Positions 33,291 through 40,968 of a DNA stretch of 40,968 nt are shown piece by piece. Below the pieces are notes generated by a model. That model worked only from the letters and a program-made list of their open reading frames with translations, did not search any database and was not told the DNA's origin. The DNA comes from Bacillus sp. AFS029637. GTDB lineage: Bacteria > Bacillota > Bacilli > Bacillales > Bacillaceae_G. The DNA is taken from positions 1 to 40,968 of the forward strand of contig NZ_NUPZ01000013.1 of the NCBI RefSeq assembly GCF_002584985.1, in the 5' to 3' direction. Both the position numbers and the translations under genes were made by a program. Within the stretch, counting starts at the first letter, position 1; every line of letters begins with the position of its first letter.

Positions 33291-34463
33291 TTAAAATTCT
33301 TTTGCGTATTTATTATGTTGCGTAATGTTTTGCTGAATTAACTCCATACGATCTTTTCCGAATTGTTCGACTAGTGCAACTGCAAGTTCCCATGCTACAA
33401 CAGATTCAGCTACAACACCGGCTGCTGGTACTGCGCAACTATCAGATCTTTCAATACTCGCTTGGAATGCTTCTTTCGTATCAATATCAACACTTGCTAA
33501 CGGTTTATATAATGTAGGAATTGGCTTCATAACGCCTCTTACGACAATTGGCATACCTGTTGTCATACCGCCTTCTAACCCGCCAGCATTATTCGTTTTT
33601 CTCGTGTATCCTTTTTCTTCATCCCACAAAATTTCATCATGCACTTTACTTCCTGGCTGTCTCGCTGCTTCAAAACCAACGCCAATTTCAGCACCTTTAA
33701 ATGCATTAATACTCATAATCGCACCAGCAAGTTTTGCATCTAATTTACGATCGTAATGAACGTAACTACCAACGCCAATTGGCATACCTTCTGCAATAAC
33801 TTCCACAATTCCACCTATGGAATCTCCGCTACTTTTTGCATTATCAATCGCATCCATCATCTCTTGTTCTACTTCTTTATCTAAGCATCGAACTGGTGAG
33901 CTTTCAGTAATTGTTTGAATTTCTTCAATTGGTAAGTTTGAAATATGCTTTGCTTTTACACCACCAATTTCAAGCACATGCCCTGCAATTTCTATGCCTA
34001 ATTCTTTCAAAATTTGTTTCGCAACTGCTCCAGCAGCTACACGAACTGTCGTTTCTCTTGCAGATGAGCGCTCTAGTACGTTTCTTATATCACGGTGACC
34101 GTATTTAATTGCTCCGTTTAAATCTGCATGTCCTGGACGTGGTTTCGTAATTGTACGTTTCATTTCTTTACTTTCTTGCTCCGAAATTGGCTCTGCACCC
34201 ATTACTTTCGTCCAATGTTTGAAATCATCATTTTTGACAATTAACGTTATCGGCGAGCCAAGTGTCGTCCCATGACGTACACCACTTACAATTTCAACTG
34301 TATCTGTTTCAATTTGCATGCGTCTTCCGCGACCATGCCCCTTTTGTCTTCTTAATAATTCTTTATTAATATGTTCCGCCGTGAGTGTTAAACCTGCTGG
34401 TACACCTTCTAAAATAACTGTTAACTGCGGCCCATGTGATTCTCCAGCTGTAATGTATCTCAT
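33291..34463 (-). CDS. aroC: Chorismate synthase
   Basis: A 390-residue protein, [20 protein letters not shown] at the start. The family signatures are present: [40 protein letters not shown] followed by [20 protein letters not shown], and [20 protein letters not shown]. It removes phosphate from EPSP to form chorismate with reduced FMN. RBS AAGGGGCAAG stands before ATG 34463. It is the first gene behind the internal T-box leader (34490-34730), so it and hisC-tyrA-aroA can be controlled separately from the DAHP synthase gene. In B. subtilis the same gene is called aroF. Confidence 0.96.
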   Translation of the reverse strand: MRYITAGESHGPQLTVILEGVPAGLTLTAEHINKELLRRQKGHGRGRRMQIETDTVEIVSGVRHGTTLGSPITLIVKNDDFKHWTKVMGAEPISEQESKEMKRTITKPRPGHADLNGAIKYGHRDIRNVLERSSARETTVRVAAGAVAKQILKELGIEIAGHVLEIGGVKAKHISNLPIEEIQTITESSPVRCLDKEVEQEMMDAIDNAKSSGDSIGGIVEVIAEGMPIGVGSYVHYDRKLDAKLAGAIMSINAFKGAEIGVGFEAARQPGSKVHDEILWDEEKGYTRKTNNAGGLEGGMTTGMPIVVRGVMKPIPTLYKPLASVDIDTKEAFQASIERSDSCAVPAAGVVAESVVAWELAVALVEQFGKDRMELIQQNITQHNKYAKEF

Positions 34464-34489
34464 TTCTCTTGCCCCTTTACTATTTTTTT

Positions 34490-34730
34490 GTACAAAAAAG
34501 TCCCTACTGAGCGCTCAGTAGGGACGATATTTATCGCGGTACCACCCTAGTTGTAGACAACTATCGTCTACCTCTCTTCTTCTTTAACGATCGTTTGACC
34601 GTCTTTCCCTCCAAAAGTTGGAAGAAAGATGCTCCAGGGCTGTAATTCATGCTTACCTTTGTACTGATTCACACCGACCATCAGCTCTCTATAACAGGGA
34701 GATAAGCACTACTGTTTCCTCTTCAGCGCA
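34490..34730 (-). promoter_or_regulatory. T-box leader A, Tyr-type, inside the aro operon
   Basis: Read on the minus strand. Stem I begins near 34730 (GAAGAGGAAACAGTAG), with the AGAGAG bulge and then the specifier loop GAATTACAG, in which UAC is at 34644-34642. The T-box AGGGTGGTACCGCG is at 34548-34535, and a perfect terminator stem (34500-34525, 13 bp, GTCCCTACTGAGC arm) is followed by TTTTTT. The bulge reads UGGU, pairing with ACCA of a tRNA with discriminator A, as in tRNA-Tyr. Uncharged tRNA-Tyr should stabilise the antiterminator and allow aroC-hisC-tyrA-aroA transcription. The specifier assignment depends on loop alignment. Confidence 0.9.
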
Positions 34731-34744
34731 TATATGATATGGAA

Positions 34745-35821
34745 TTAAGATAATTTATTTTTGAATCCTTTTAACTCTTCCATGAATTTATGGAATTCTG
34801 GAATATCCATTTGTTGTGCAGAATCTGATAATGCAACTGCTGGGTCTGGATGTACTTCAGCCATTACTGCATCTGCGCCAATTGCAAGTGCTGCTTTCGC
34901 TGTTGGTAATAATAAATCTCTACGTCCAGTTGAGTGCGTTACGTCAACGATAACTGGTAAATGTGTTTCTTTCTTTAAAATCGGTACTGCTGAAATGTCT
35001 AATGTGTTACGTGTCGCTCTTTCGTATGTGCGGATACCGCGCTCACATAGAATAATTTGGTCGTTACCTTGTGCAATGATGTATTCAGCTGCGTTAATGA
35101 ACTCATCAATTGTTGCTGCTAAACCACGTTTTAGTAATACTGGCTTGTTAACTTTACCTACAGCTCGTAGTAAGTCGAAGTTTTGCATGTTACGTGCGCC
35201 AACTTGAATTACATCAACGTAGTCTAATGCCATTTCCACATCGTTCGGATTTAAAATTTCACTAATAATCGCTAAATCAAACTCATCTGCTACTTGGCGT
35301 AAAATTTGTAATCCTTCTACTCCTAAACCTTGGAAATCGTATGGAGATGTTCTCGGTTTGAAAGCACCACCGCGCATTAATTTTAAGCCTTGATCTTTCA
35401 TCGCTTGCCCTACTTGACGAACTTGCTCTAAGCTTTCAACTGCACAAGGTCCCATGATGAATGTTTGTGTGCCGTTACCAATCAATTCACCTTTTATATT
35501 AACGATTGTATTTTCTTGTTTCTTTTTACGTGATACTAGTAATGCTTTACGGTTATCATCTTCTTGCAATTCTAAGCTCGCTTTGAAGATTGTTTTGAAA
35601 ATATGTTGAACCGTTGACGTTTCGAATGGTCCTTCGTTATGCTCTGCAATCATATCAAGCACTTCACGCTCACGTACTGGATCAAAGCGTTTCGTACCTT
35701 GTACTTGCTTTTGTTCCCCAATTTTTTGAACGATTTCACCACGTTTATTTAATAGGTGTAATAGTTGTAAGTTAATTTCATCTACCTGTTTACGTAATTG
35801 ATCTAATTCATGATTTGCCAT
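34745..35821 (-). CDS. aroF: Bifunctional chorismate mutase/DAHP synthase
   Basis: About 358 residues from ATG 35821 ([20 protein letters not shown]), which has GAGGAGG 8 bases upstream; the longer frame from 35902 is not needed. Residues 1-90 are an AroQ-type chorismate mutase ([27 protein letters not shown]-type helix). Residues about 100-358 are type I-beta DAHP synthase: [53 protein letters not shown] and [14 protein letters not shown]. The fused mutase lets chorismate and prephenate inhibit the enzyme, as in B. subtilis AroA. Two T-box leaders lie upstream. A TATAAT-like element at 35894-35899 could be a weak local promoter. Confidence 0.95.
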   Translation of the reverse strand: MANHELDQLRKQVDEINLQLLHLLNKRGEIVQKIGEQKQVQGTKRFDPVREREVLDMIAEHNEGPFETSTVQHIFKTIFKASLELQEDDNRKALLVSRKKKQENTIVNIKGELIGNGTQTFIMGPCAVESLEQVRQVGQAMKDQGLKLMRGGAFKPRTSPYDFQGLGVEGLQILRQVADEFDLAIISEILNPNDVEMALDYVDVIQVGARNMQNFDLLRAVGKVNKPVLLKRGLAATIDEFINAAEYIIAQGNDQIILCERGIRTYERATRNTLDISAVPILKKETHLPVIVDVTHSTGRRDLLLPTAKAALAIGADAVMAEVHPDPAVALSDSAQQMDIPEFHKFMEELKGFKNKLS

Positions 35822-35991
35822 TTGGAAATCCTCCTCTAATGTTTTAAAAGTATAGTAAGAGAATGGAAAATTCTCTATTTTCTGAACTGATGAATTATAC
35901 AAAATTTAAAGTGGAATCGATACCTCTTCTTATTTTAAACTAATAATTACCATAAAGACACTATCTACTAGATAAAACCCACTTTTTTGTA

Positions 35992-36235
35992 CAAAAAATC
36001 CCTACTGAATAAATCAGTAGGGACGATATTTATCGCGGTACCACCCTAGTTGTAGACTTCTTTCGTCTACCTCTCTTCATTGTTAACGATCATCTGACCG
36101 TCTTCCCCTTCATAAAGATACATATCTTTACTACGAAAAAGATGCTCCAGGACTGTAATTCGCTCTTGTTTTTGTACTGGTTCGCACCAACCACCAGCTC
36201 TCTGTTACAGGGAAACAACAACTACTGCTTTTCCT
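35992..36235 (-). promoter_or_regulatory. T-box leader B, Tyr-type, second of a tandem pair
   Basis: Minus strand: the AGAGAG motif, a specifier loop with GAATTACAG (UAC at 36157-36155), the CCTGGAGCATC distal side and the T-box AGGGTGGTACCGCG at 36047-36034. The terminator stem is 35999-36008/36014-36023 (TCCCTACTGA), followed by T6. Terminator arm and loop are identical to leader C, and the linker sequences are also close, pointing to a tandem duplication. It must be passed after leader C before the DAHP synthase gene is transcribed. Confidence 0.9.
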
Positions 36236-36280
36236 TTCAATGCATGACTATTTTATTTTCAAGTTGGACCACTAAAATAC

Positions 36281-36535
36281 AAAAAGTCCCTACTGAATAA
36301 ATCAGTAGGGACGATATTTATCGCGGTACCACCCTAGTTGTAGACTAACTTTCCGTCTACCTCTCTTCACTGTTAACGATCAATTGACCGCTTTTCCTTC
36401 ATAAAGACAATACTATCTTTACTAAGAAAAAGATGCTCCAAGACTGTAATTCATGATTATCCCTGTACTGGTTCACACCAACCACCAGCTCTCTGTTACA
36501 GTAAGACTAATCACTACTGTGATCTCTTCATTGCA
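36281..36535 (-). promoter_or_regulatory. T-box leader C, Tyr-type, first of a tandem pair
   Basis: Minus strand, the first element after the promoter. Stem I includes the AGAGAG motif and the specifier loop GAATTACAG with UAC at 36448-36446. The T-box AGGGTGGTACCGCG is at 36335-36322. The terminator stem is 36286-36296/36302-36312 (GTCCCTACTGA), followed by TTTTTG. Two leaders in series should sharpen the response, since both must be antiterminated. Confidence 0.9.
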
Positions 36536-36541
36536 CTTTGT

Positions 36542-36611
36542 TTATTCAATTGTTTTTTGAAATTGAATAAGTATGATTCGTATTATAGAACGCTTTTCAA
36601 AACACTGTCAA
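36542..36611 (-). promoter_or_regulatory. Sigma-A promoter of the aro operon with 5' leader hairpin
   Basis: On the minus strand -35 TTGACA (36611-36606) and -10 TATAAT (36587-36582) are both perfect, 18 bases apart. Start is expected near 36575. The leader then opens with an inverted repeat (TTATTCAATT / AATTGAATAA, about 36570-36561 and 36551-36542), which would form a hairpin at the 5' end of the RNA, possibly a stability element. The -35 is only 37 bases beyond the stop codon of the SIR2 gene. Confidence 0.85.
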
Positions 36612-36648
36612 CAACTTTTTATATATTTTTTCAAATTCCACTTTCAAC

Positions 36649-39600
36649 CTATAATTCCTTTTGTAAATTCCCCATTACAATTCCGATGCGAATTATCTCA
36701 TTTTCTATTACATTTAATACATGTTTATCTACTTCATACTCGATTAATTGTTTTTTTATTTGTATGATTTCACTTTCAAGTAAATCGGCTTCCTGACATG
36801 TTTGTAATAAAATAAAAAATACATTTGCATACATTTCCTTATGCGCTTTTATACTTTCCTTCTTATCTAATATTTCACTAAATAACTGCTTCATTTCCTC
36901 CCCCGTACATTTTCCATTCACATCTAAAAATGTACGAGATATAATACATAATCCTTTTTCTACAATCTCATCCATGTATAAAATAATGCGTAAAAGCATT
37001 ACATATTCTCTCGTTGTTATCTCGCCCATTTTTGGTCTTTCTCGCAAAAATACACTGAGCCAAGTCGTCCAAAATTTTTGCTGCTCTTTTGCGCTTAATG
37101 TTTTGACGTAATAGCATACATGCTGCATAAACTTAATTTTATTCTCTTCGTTTCCTTGTATGAGTAGCGGGTATAACCAATCTGTTTTTTGCTCCCAATA
37201 CAATACACATTTAATAAATACAAAGCTAAGCCACTTCAAGAATGCTTCCCGTGTATGCGGATGCAACACTTCCAAATGTTCTACCGCATACTTAATAAAT
37301 CGCTTCATCTCTGTAAATAAAGGTAAATTAATTTGCGTGTAACATAAGCCTGCCCATGCATATTTTGTAATCTCGTTTTCTTTCTTTAAATCTAAGTATG
37401 GTAACAAATATTTTCGGCACCACTGCTTCTCGATATGATATAAAAATGTAATATCTGCTATTAAACGCGCAAACATAAAGTTCGTCCGTTCTGAACTATT
37501 CCTTACTTGTTCTTCAAATAAAAATAAATATTCATACACGTTACGATCGTATAAATGATCATATGATAACAGTTTTAATAATACCGCTGTCATCTTTCCA
37601 ACAGGATGCTGAATCGATTCATTGTAAAAGTCTTGTTTTCCAAGCTTAAAGTCCGTATTACTTTTCATAACTTGAGGGAAAACTGAAAAAGCAAAACGTT
37701 TTACAACTCGTATACTATTCTCCTCTAACTCTTCTAATCGATTGCTAATTTCATATAGAAAACTACTAATTAACCAATGAAATGCTGTATTTCTAACAAA
37801 TTTCTGCAATAGCGGAATGATTTTTTGGATTTGCTCATTTGTCAGTTCCCGGTTATTTCGCCACTCTCTAATACAAACAAACCATACTTCATTACTTATT
37901 TCGTGCACGCCTACTAATTGATATGCAAATGAAATACTCCACTCCGTATTCAATTTACATGCTTTAGATAACATCTCTAAAAAATGGCGTTGCTCAAAAA
38001 CACCATCTTGAGAAAATTGCCGAACTTGCTTCATAATTTCATCATCTTTTAATTGCAGCAAGCCATCCGCAGTTACATTACAAGTAATGCTTTGTTCTGC
38101 AGTCTCTTTCTTTTGTACACTGTATCGATCAGAATGAAAGTGAGGATGCTTTTTCTTCATGAACTCATACCCTTTTGCTGTAGATGGGCTATTCGAATCA
38201 CACATAAATAATAGGTCTAAGACGAGACATACATCAAATGCCCTTTCCTCTGTAAGGTGTTTCACTACAGTTTGAATGACTTCTTCCTTTGTTTCTTCTA
38301 AAGAATGTGTATACTGCCTTTTTAAAAGTTGAAAAACTTCGTGTTTATACGTTAAATCTAAAAGAAGTCCTTCATGTAACAACCATTTTATTTTGTCATC
38401 TACACTAATGAATATATTTTTATTCATCGCATCAATGGCAATTTGCTTTTGAAGTACACTATTTGCTTCTATCATTTCTGTAATATAATAATTCGCTTTT
38501 TTCTCATTGTTTTCACATAAATAAGTTAAACACTCTTTTACAATTTGAATTAAAAATGCAAGGTCATTTTGATGAAATTCTTTCTCTTCATTTTCCTTAT
38601 CTCTTTTTTTCAGAGCTGTTTGTCTTAATGACAACAGTCGCATCTTCTCTAATCCCATAATCATTATTGGAACAGCGTAATAAGAAATATGCGGTCGCAT
38701 CTTCTCATCCCAAATTTTCTCCACATGAGAAAACGTAGACACTGGTATACGACTCGATTCCTCAAGTTCTATTGATTCTTGCGTATCATTTCCCCACTTT
38801 CTTACACGCTTTAATTTCAGTTTCCCATCTAAAATAAACGCTAGTAACAATAGTGCAATTTCTTTATGCTCTGGAAAAGAACATTTTTGCAGTAAATATG
38901 AAATGTTTTCAATAGAGCTACTATCTTTTTCAGCTGTTTCTAACAAAAGGAGTGTCCACCTTGCAAACAACAACGGATCCATCTTTATTTTCAATTCGTT
39001 TAAATAGTGACAAATTGTTCGCCATAATAATGGGGATATTTTTGAATGATTTTTATAAATAAGTTGAAATAGTTCCTTTTGATGACTAAAAAGAAATTGT
39101 TCAACTAACCATTCTGCAAGTAATTCGTCTACCTCGTTATAGTTTGGCGTGAGCAAGAATAAATTTCGTAATTTCCCTTCTGCTTCAAGCCATTCCACCC
39201 ATTCATAATCTCGGGCAAATTCAACAAAATAACGGACTGTTTCAATTTTCTTTATTGACTGCTTTATGTATGACAATTGTTCCTGTTCTACTGATGGTGG
39301 GACCGTTACAATATCCCGAATTCGCATTCTTTTTGTAATATAATTATCGCCCATTAATTCCGCCCATCGCTTCACCGCTTTGACAAGGGACTGATGATTA
39401 TTTGCTTTGTTTGGATACACAATCGGTCTTATTCCTAAGTGCTCCCAATGATATGTGTTTTCCCCTTGGGCGACAAATGCATAACGCCTTGTACTTGGTG
39501 GTAAACCAGTTGCTAAATATTTCATTACTGGGTCATTATGACTATATCCAACGAATAAAACGGTATAATTTGAGAATAAATCAACTAAAAATCTTCTCGC

Positions 39601-40131
39601 CCAACCTTCCGTTAAGTAAGCCCTTCCAAAATCACCGTCTGTTAAAATTAAAGCTTCTTTCTCCTGTTCTACATTGCCATGTATATAAGCCAGACCTTTA
39701 AACGCTCTCCCTGTCGGTAACGCTGGTGCGTAATAAACATTTATCTCCCTATTCATTTCTTTACTTACAGTTGTAAAATGTTGATCAAAGTTTGTCGTCA
39801 CAATACGGACATCTGTATCTAAAGGAAACAACCTTGGAATTGCATAATGGAGTGGATTCGGTTTTGATTTTTCTATATGAACAACATCTTTCGCTACTTG
39901 ATGTACGTCTTTCGTTTTTGCAATTTTACCAAGATAATAATCATGCGGTTCCGTTATTTCACGTTTTTCGACGTATAATTTTTTGGAAATTTCATCAACT
40001 AGATCATCAAAATTGGGTAAGTTTGATTTCCCTTGCATAGAAACTCCTGCTCCAACAAATAACACTAACTTCCCTTGTTCAAGATGATCGATTAACTCAT
40101 CTGGAATTTCTACTTCTGAAGTAATCCACAT
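36649..40131 (-). CDS. SIR2-domain NADase-like protein, candidate anti-phage defence effector (DSR type)
   Basis: About 1160 residues from ATG 40131 (MWITSEVEIPDELIDHLEQG), preferred because AAGGGGG lies upstream; ATG 40161 is also in frame. The N-terminal SIR2_2 domain (about 18-250) has all key motifs: LVLFVGAGVS (22-31, NAD loop), VTTNFD (111-116, catalytic Asn114), IHG (150-152, His151) and LFVGYSHNDP (192-201). The remaining 900 residues are helical, without transmembrane segments or recognised enzyme motifs, as in SIR2-DUF4020 proteins and DSR-like defence proteins. Such proteins deplete NAD+ on phage sensing and abort infection. No partner gene is adjacent. Family placement beyond SIR2 is inference. 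Confidence 0.8.
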   Translation of the reverse strand: MWITSEVEIPDELIDHLEQGKLVLFVGAGVSMQGKSNLPNFDDLVDEISKKLYVEKREITEPHDYYLGKIAKTKDVHQVAKDVVHIEKSKPNPLHYAIPRLFPLDTDVRIVTTNFDQHFTTVSKEMNREINVYYAPALPTGRAFKGLAYIHGNVEQEKEALILTDGDFGRAYLTEGWARRFLVDLFSNYTVLFVGYSHNDPVMKYLATGLPPSTRRYAFVAQGENTYHWEHLGIRPIVYPNKANNHQSLVKAVKRWAELMGDNYITKRMRIRDIVTVPPSVEQEQLSYIKQSIKKIETVRYFVEFARDYEWVEWLEAEGKLRNLFLLTPNYNEVDELLAEWLVEQFLFSHQKELFQLIYKNHSKISPLLWRTICHYLNELKIKMDPLLFARWTLLLLETAEKDSSSIENISYLLQKCSFPEHKEIALLLLAFILDGKLKLKRVRKWGNDTQESIELEESSRIPVSTFSHVEKIWDEKMRPHISYYAVPIMIMGLEKMRLLSLRQTALKKRDKENEEKEFHQNDLAFLIQIVKECLTYLCENNEKKANYYITEMIEANSVLQKQIAIDAMNKNIFISVDDKIKWLLHEGLLLDLTYKHEVFQLLKRQYTHSLEETKEEVIQTVVKHLTEERAFDVCLVLDLLFMCDSNSPSTAKGYEFMKKKHPHFHSDRYSVQKKETAEQSITCNVTADGLLQLKDDEIMKQVRQFSQDGVFEQRHFLEMLSKACKLNTEWSISFAYQLVGVHEISNEVWFVCIREWRNNRELTNEQIQKIIPLLQKFVRNTAFHWLISSFLYEISNRLEELEENSIRVVKRFAFSVFPQVMKSNTDFKLGKQDFYNESIQHPVGKMTAVLLKLLSYDHLYDRNVYEYLFLFEEQVRNSSERTNFMFARLIADITFLYHIEKQWCRKYLLPYLDLKKENEITKYAWAGLCYTQINLPLFTEMKRFIKYAVEHLEVLHPHTREAFLKWLSFVFIKCVLYWEQKTDWLYPLLIQGNEENKIKFMQHVCYYVKTLSAKEQQKFWTTWLSVFLRERPKMGEITTREYVMLLRIILYMDEIVEKGLCIISRTFLDVNGKCTGEEMKQLFSEILDKKESIKAHKEMYANVFFILLQTCQEADLLESEIIQIKKQLIEYEVDKHVLNVIENEIIRIGIVMGNLQKEL

Positions 40132-40188
40132 TCCGGATTCCCCCTTACCTAAAAATGTCATATACTCTCATTTTACTATAACATTTTT

Positions 40189-40223
40189 TTATTGTTTTTA
40201 TAATATTTAGATAAAAACAATAA
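40189..40223. repeat. Perfect 13-bp inverted repeat upstream of the SIR2 gene
   Basis: TTATTGTTTTTAT (40189-40201) and ATAAAAACAATAA (40211-40223) are exact inverted copies around a 9-base spacer. It lies in the 150-base interval between the divergent SIR2 and YndM-like genes, about 60 bases upstream of the preferred SIR2 start. It has no T-run typical of a terminator for either gene's coding strand end, and may be an operator. Confidence 0.6.
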
Positions 40224-40312
40224 CGTGAAAAAGTTTTATTTAAATAAATCCGATACAATGTATGAACTCCTGAATTTATTGCAAAACTATGTATAAATCG
40301 GAGGTGTAATTA

Positions 40313-40750
40313 TTGAATGGTTTTACTGTAGTACTTATCAAATTTATATCGTGCATCATCGCTTTTAGCATTGGACTCGCTTTGTTTTTCCCTGCAACGT
40401 TTGTTCAAATCATTTCGTTTAGTCTCTTCGTTACAATCGTATCTTATATGTTCGTTGATAAAATTATTTTAGAACGAATTGGCAATAATGGTGCCATTAT
40501 GTCAGATTTCTTACTAACATATTTAAGCGTATGGATTTTCGGTAATATTTTATTAGACAACTATATGCAAATTGCATGGGGCAGTATCCTATCTGCAATT
40601 GTCTTTACATTATCTGAAGTAATCGTGCATCGCTTTTCTAATTCACACACAAGGCACAACAACGATAACATTCATATTAATCGCCGCTTTGCATATGGTA
40701 CAGAGTTTGCGGAAGAACAAAATGTGTTGGATAAAGATAAGAAGAAATAA
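40313..40750 (+). CDS. YndM-like (DUF2512) membrane protein
   Basis: A 145-residue protein with four membrane segments (about residues 6-28, 31-48, 60-80 and 86-108), containing VSYMFVDKIILERIGNNGAI and LTYLSVWIFGNILL, and a charged C-terminal tail (HRFSNSHTRHNNDNIHINRR and on). This matches the DUF2512/YndM family of Bacilli, of unknown function. The start is TTG 40313 with GGAGGTG 6 bases upstream. It is divergent from the SIR2 gene. Nothing in the sequence links it to defence. Confidence 0.8.
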   Translation: MNGFTVVLIKFISCIIAFSIGLALFFPATFVQIISFSLFVTIVSYMFVDKIILERIGNNGAIMSDFLLTYLSVWIFGNILLDNYMQIAWGSILSAIVFTLSEVIVHRFSNSHTRHNNDNIHINRRFAYGTEFAEEQNVLDKDKKK

Positions 40751-40968
40751 TATTTTGATGCAGGAGCTCCATCGCCATCAAGCTAAAAAAAGCAAATACC
40801 TCAAAATGAATAAATTGACATCTCCAAGAGAAAATGTACATTTTTTTGTTTTTGGGTGCAATAAAACGCTTAAGTTGATTCGTATGTTGTGCTACCTCGT
40901 CTAAAAAAAGTGTTTATCGAGAGTAAACTATCTTAACTGTAATAACCTATTAAAGAAAAGGGCAGAAT
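40751..40968 (+). other. Stretch without a supported gene
   Basis: After the YndM stop, 218 bases to the window end hold short frames only. A frame from 40689 to 40904 exists but starts inside the YndM gene, has no ribosome binding site, and its product matches nothing that I recognise. The region may be decayed sequence. Confidence 0.4.

Noticed and set aside
34642-34644. Leu (UUA) specifier reading of the T-box loops
   Set aside because: GAATTACAG could be read as TTA one base earlier, but all regulated genes are aromatic and the UAC reading fits tRNA-Tyr with discriminator A. Kept as a caveat only.
40689-40904. Possible transposase (IS66-like) remnant at the window end
   Set aside because: A faint FVF-CN resemblance in a 71-residue frame that begins inside the YndM gene, without inverted repeats, ribosome binding site or other IS features.
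1-40968. CRISPR arrays, tRNA or rRNA genes, integrases, att sites
   Set aside because: No regularly spaced repeats, cloverleaf-like sequences, rRNA segments or recombinase motifs were seen while reading both strands.

Overview
The window looks like a chromosomal segment of a Bacillus cereus-group bacterium (B. cereus, B. thuringiensis or B. anthracis type). The reasons are low GC, strong AGGAGG ribosome binding sites with occasional TTG and GTG starts, YrzI-type small proteins, a YndM-like protein, an LtaS-type enzyme, several GNAT acetyltransferases, and T-box leaders in front of an aromatic amino acid operon. The assignment comes from recognising families, not from a database search.

Layout. 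1-3060: tandem YrzI-like small ORFs, a TTG-started AI-2E family membrane protein, a degenerate HNH-type protein, and a compact locus that reads as a type I toxin-antitoxin pair (30-residue membrane toxin on the minus strand, convergent antisense RNA on the plus strand). 3060-11005: minus-strand operons. They are a TetR regulator with an unknown partner and two matching operators; a DUF402 protein; TPR, membrane protein and Nudix; an AAC(3)-type acetyltransferase with a CoaB-like protein; and a lipoprotein with a glutathionylspermidine synthase-like ATP-grasp enzyme, a pairing that resembles enterobacterial YgiB/YgiC. 11100-15110: three GNATs, a DMT-type exporter, a nucleotidyltransferase and an AlkD-like HEAT-repeat protein. 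15400-19550: a secreted polysaccharide deacetylase, a decayed gene remnant, a divergent TetR/14-TM MFS pair and a TerC protein. 19557-29620: LtaS, an ABC-F ATPase with one degenerate ATP site, a frameshifted lipoprotein gene (A9 run), an MMPL/RND exporter with a TetR regulator and four copies of its palindromic operator, and an Eis-like acetyltransferase.

29770-36611: a condensed aromatic operon, read on the minus strand: promoter, two tandem T-boxes, chorismate mutase-DAHP synthase, a third T-box, aroC, hisC, tyrA, aroA. All three leaders carry a candidate Tyr (UAC) specifier and a UGGU tRNA-end pairing site, so low charged tRNA-Tyr should switch on both the entry enzyme and the downstream block. 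aroB, aroD, aroE, aroK and the trp genes are not in the window.

36649-40131: a large SIR2-domain protein (about 1160 residues) with intact predicted NADase residues and a long helical C-terminal part. It resembles defence-associated sirtuins and is the best candidate anti-phage system here. A perfect 13-bp inverted repeat lies in its upstream region, and a YndM-like membrane protein is divergent from it. No CRISPR array, rRNA, tRNA or intact insertion sequence was seen.
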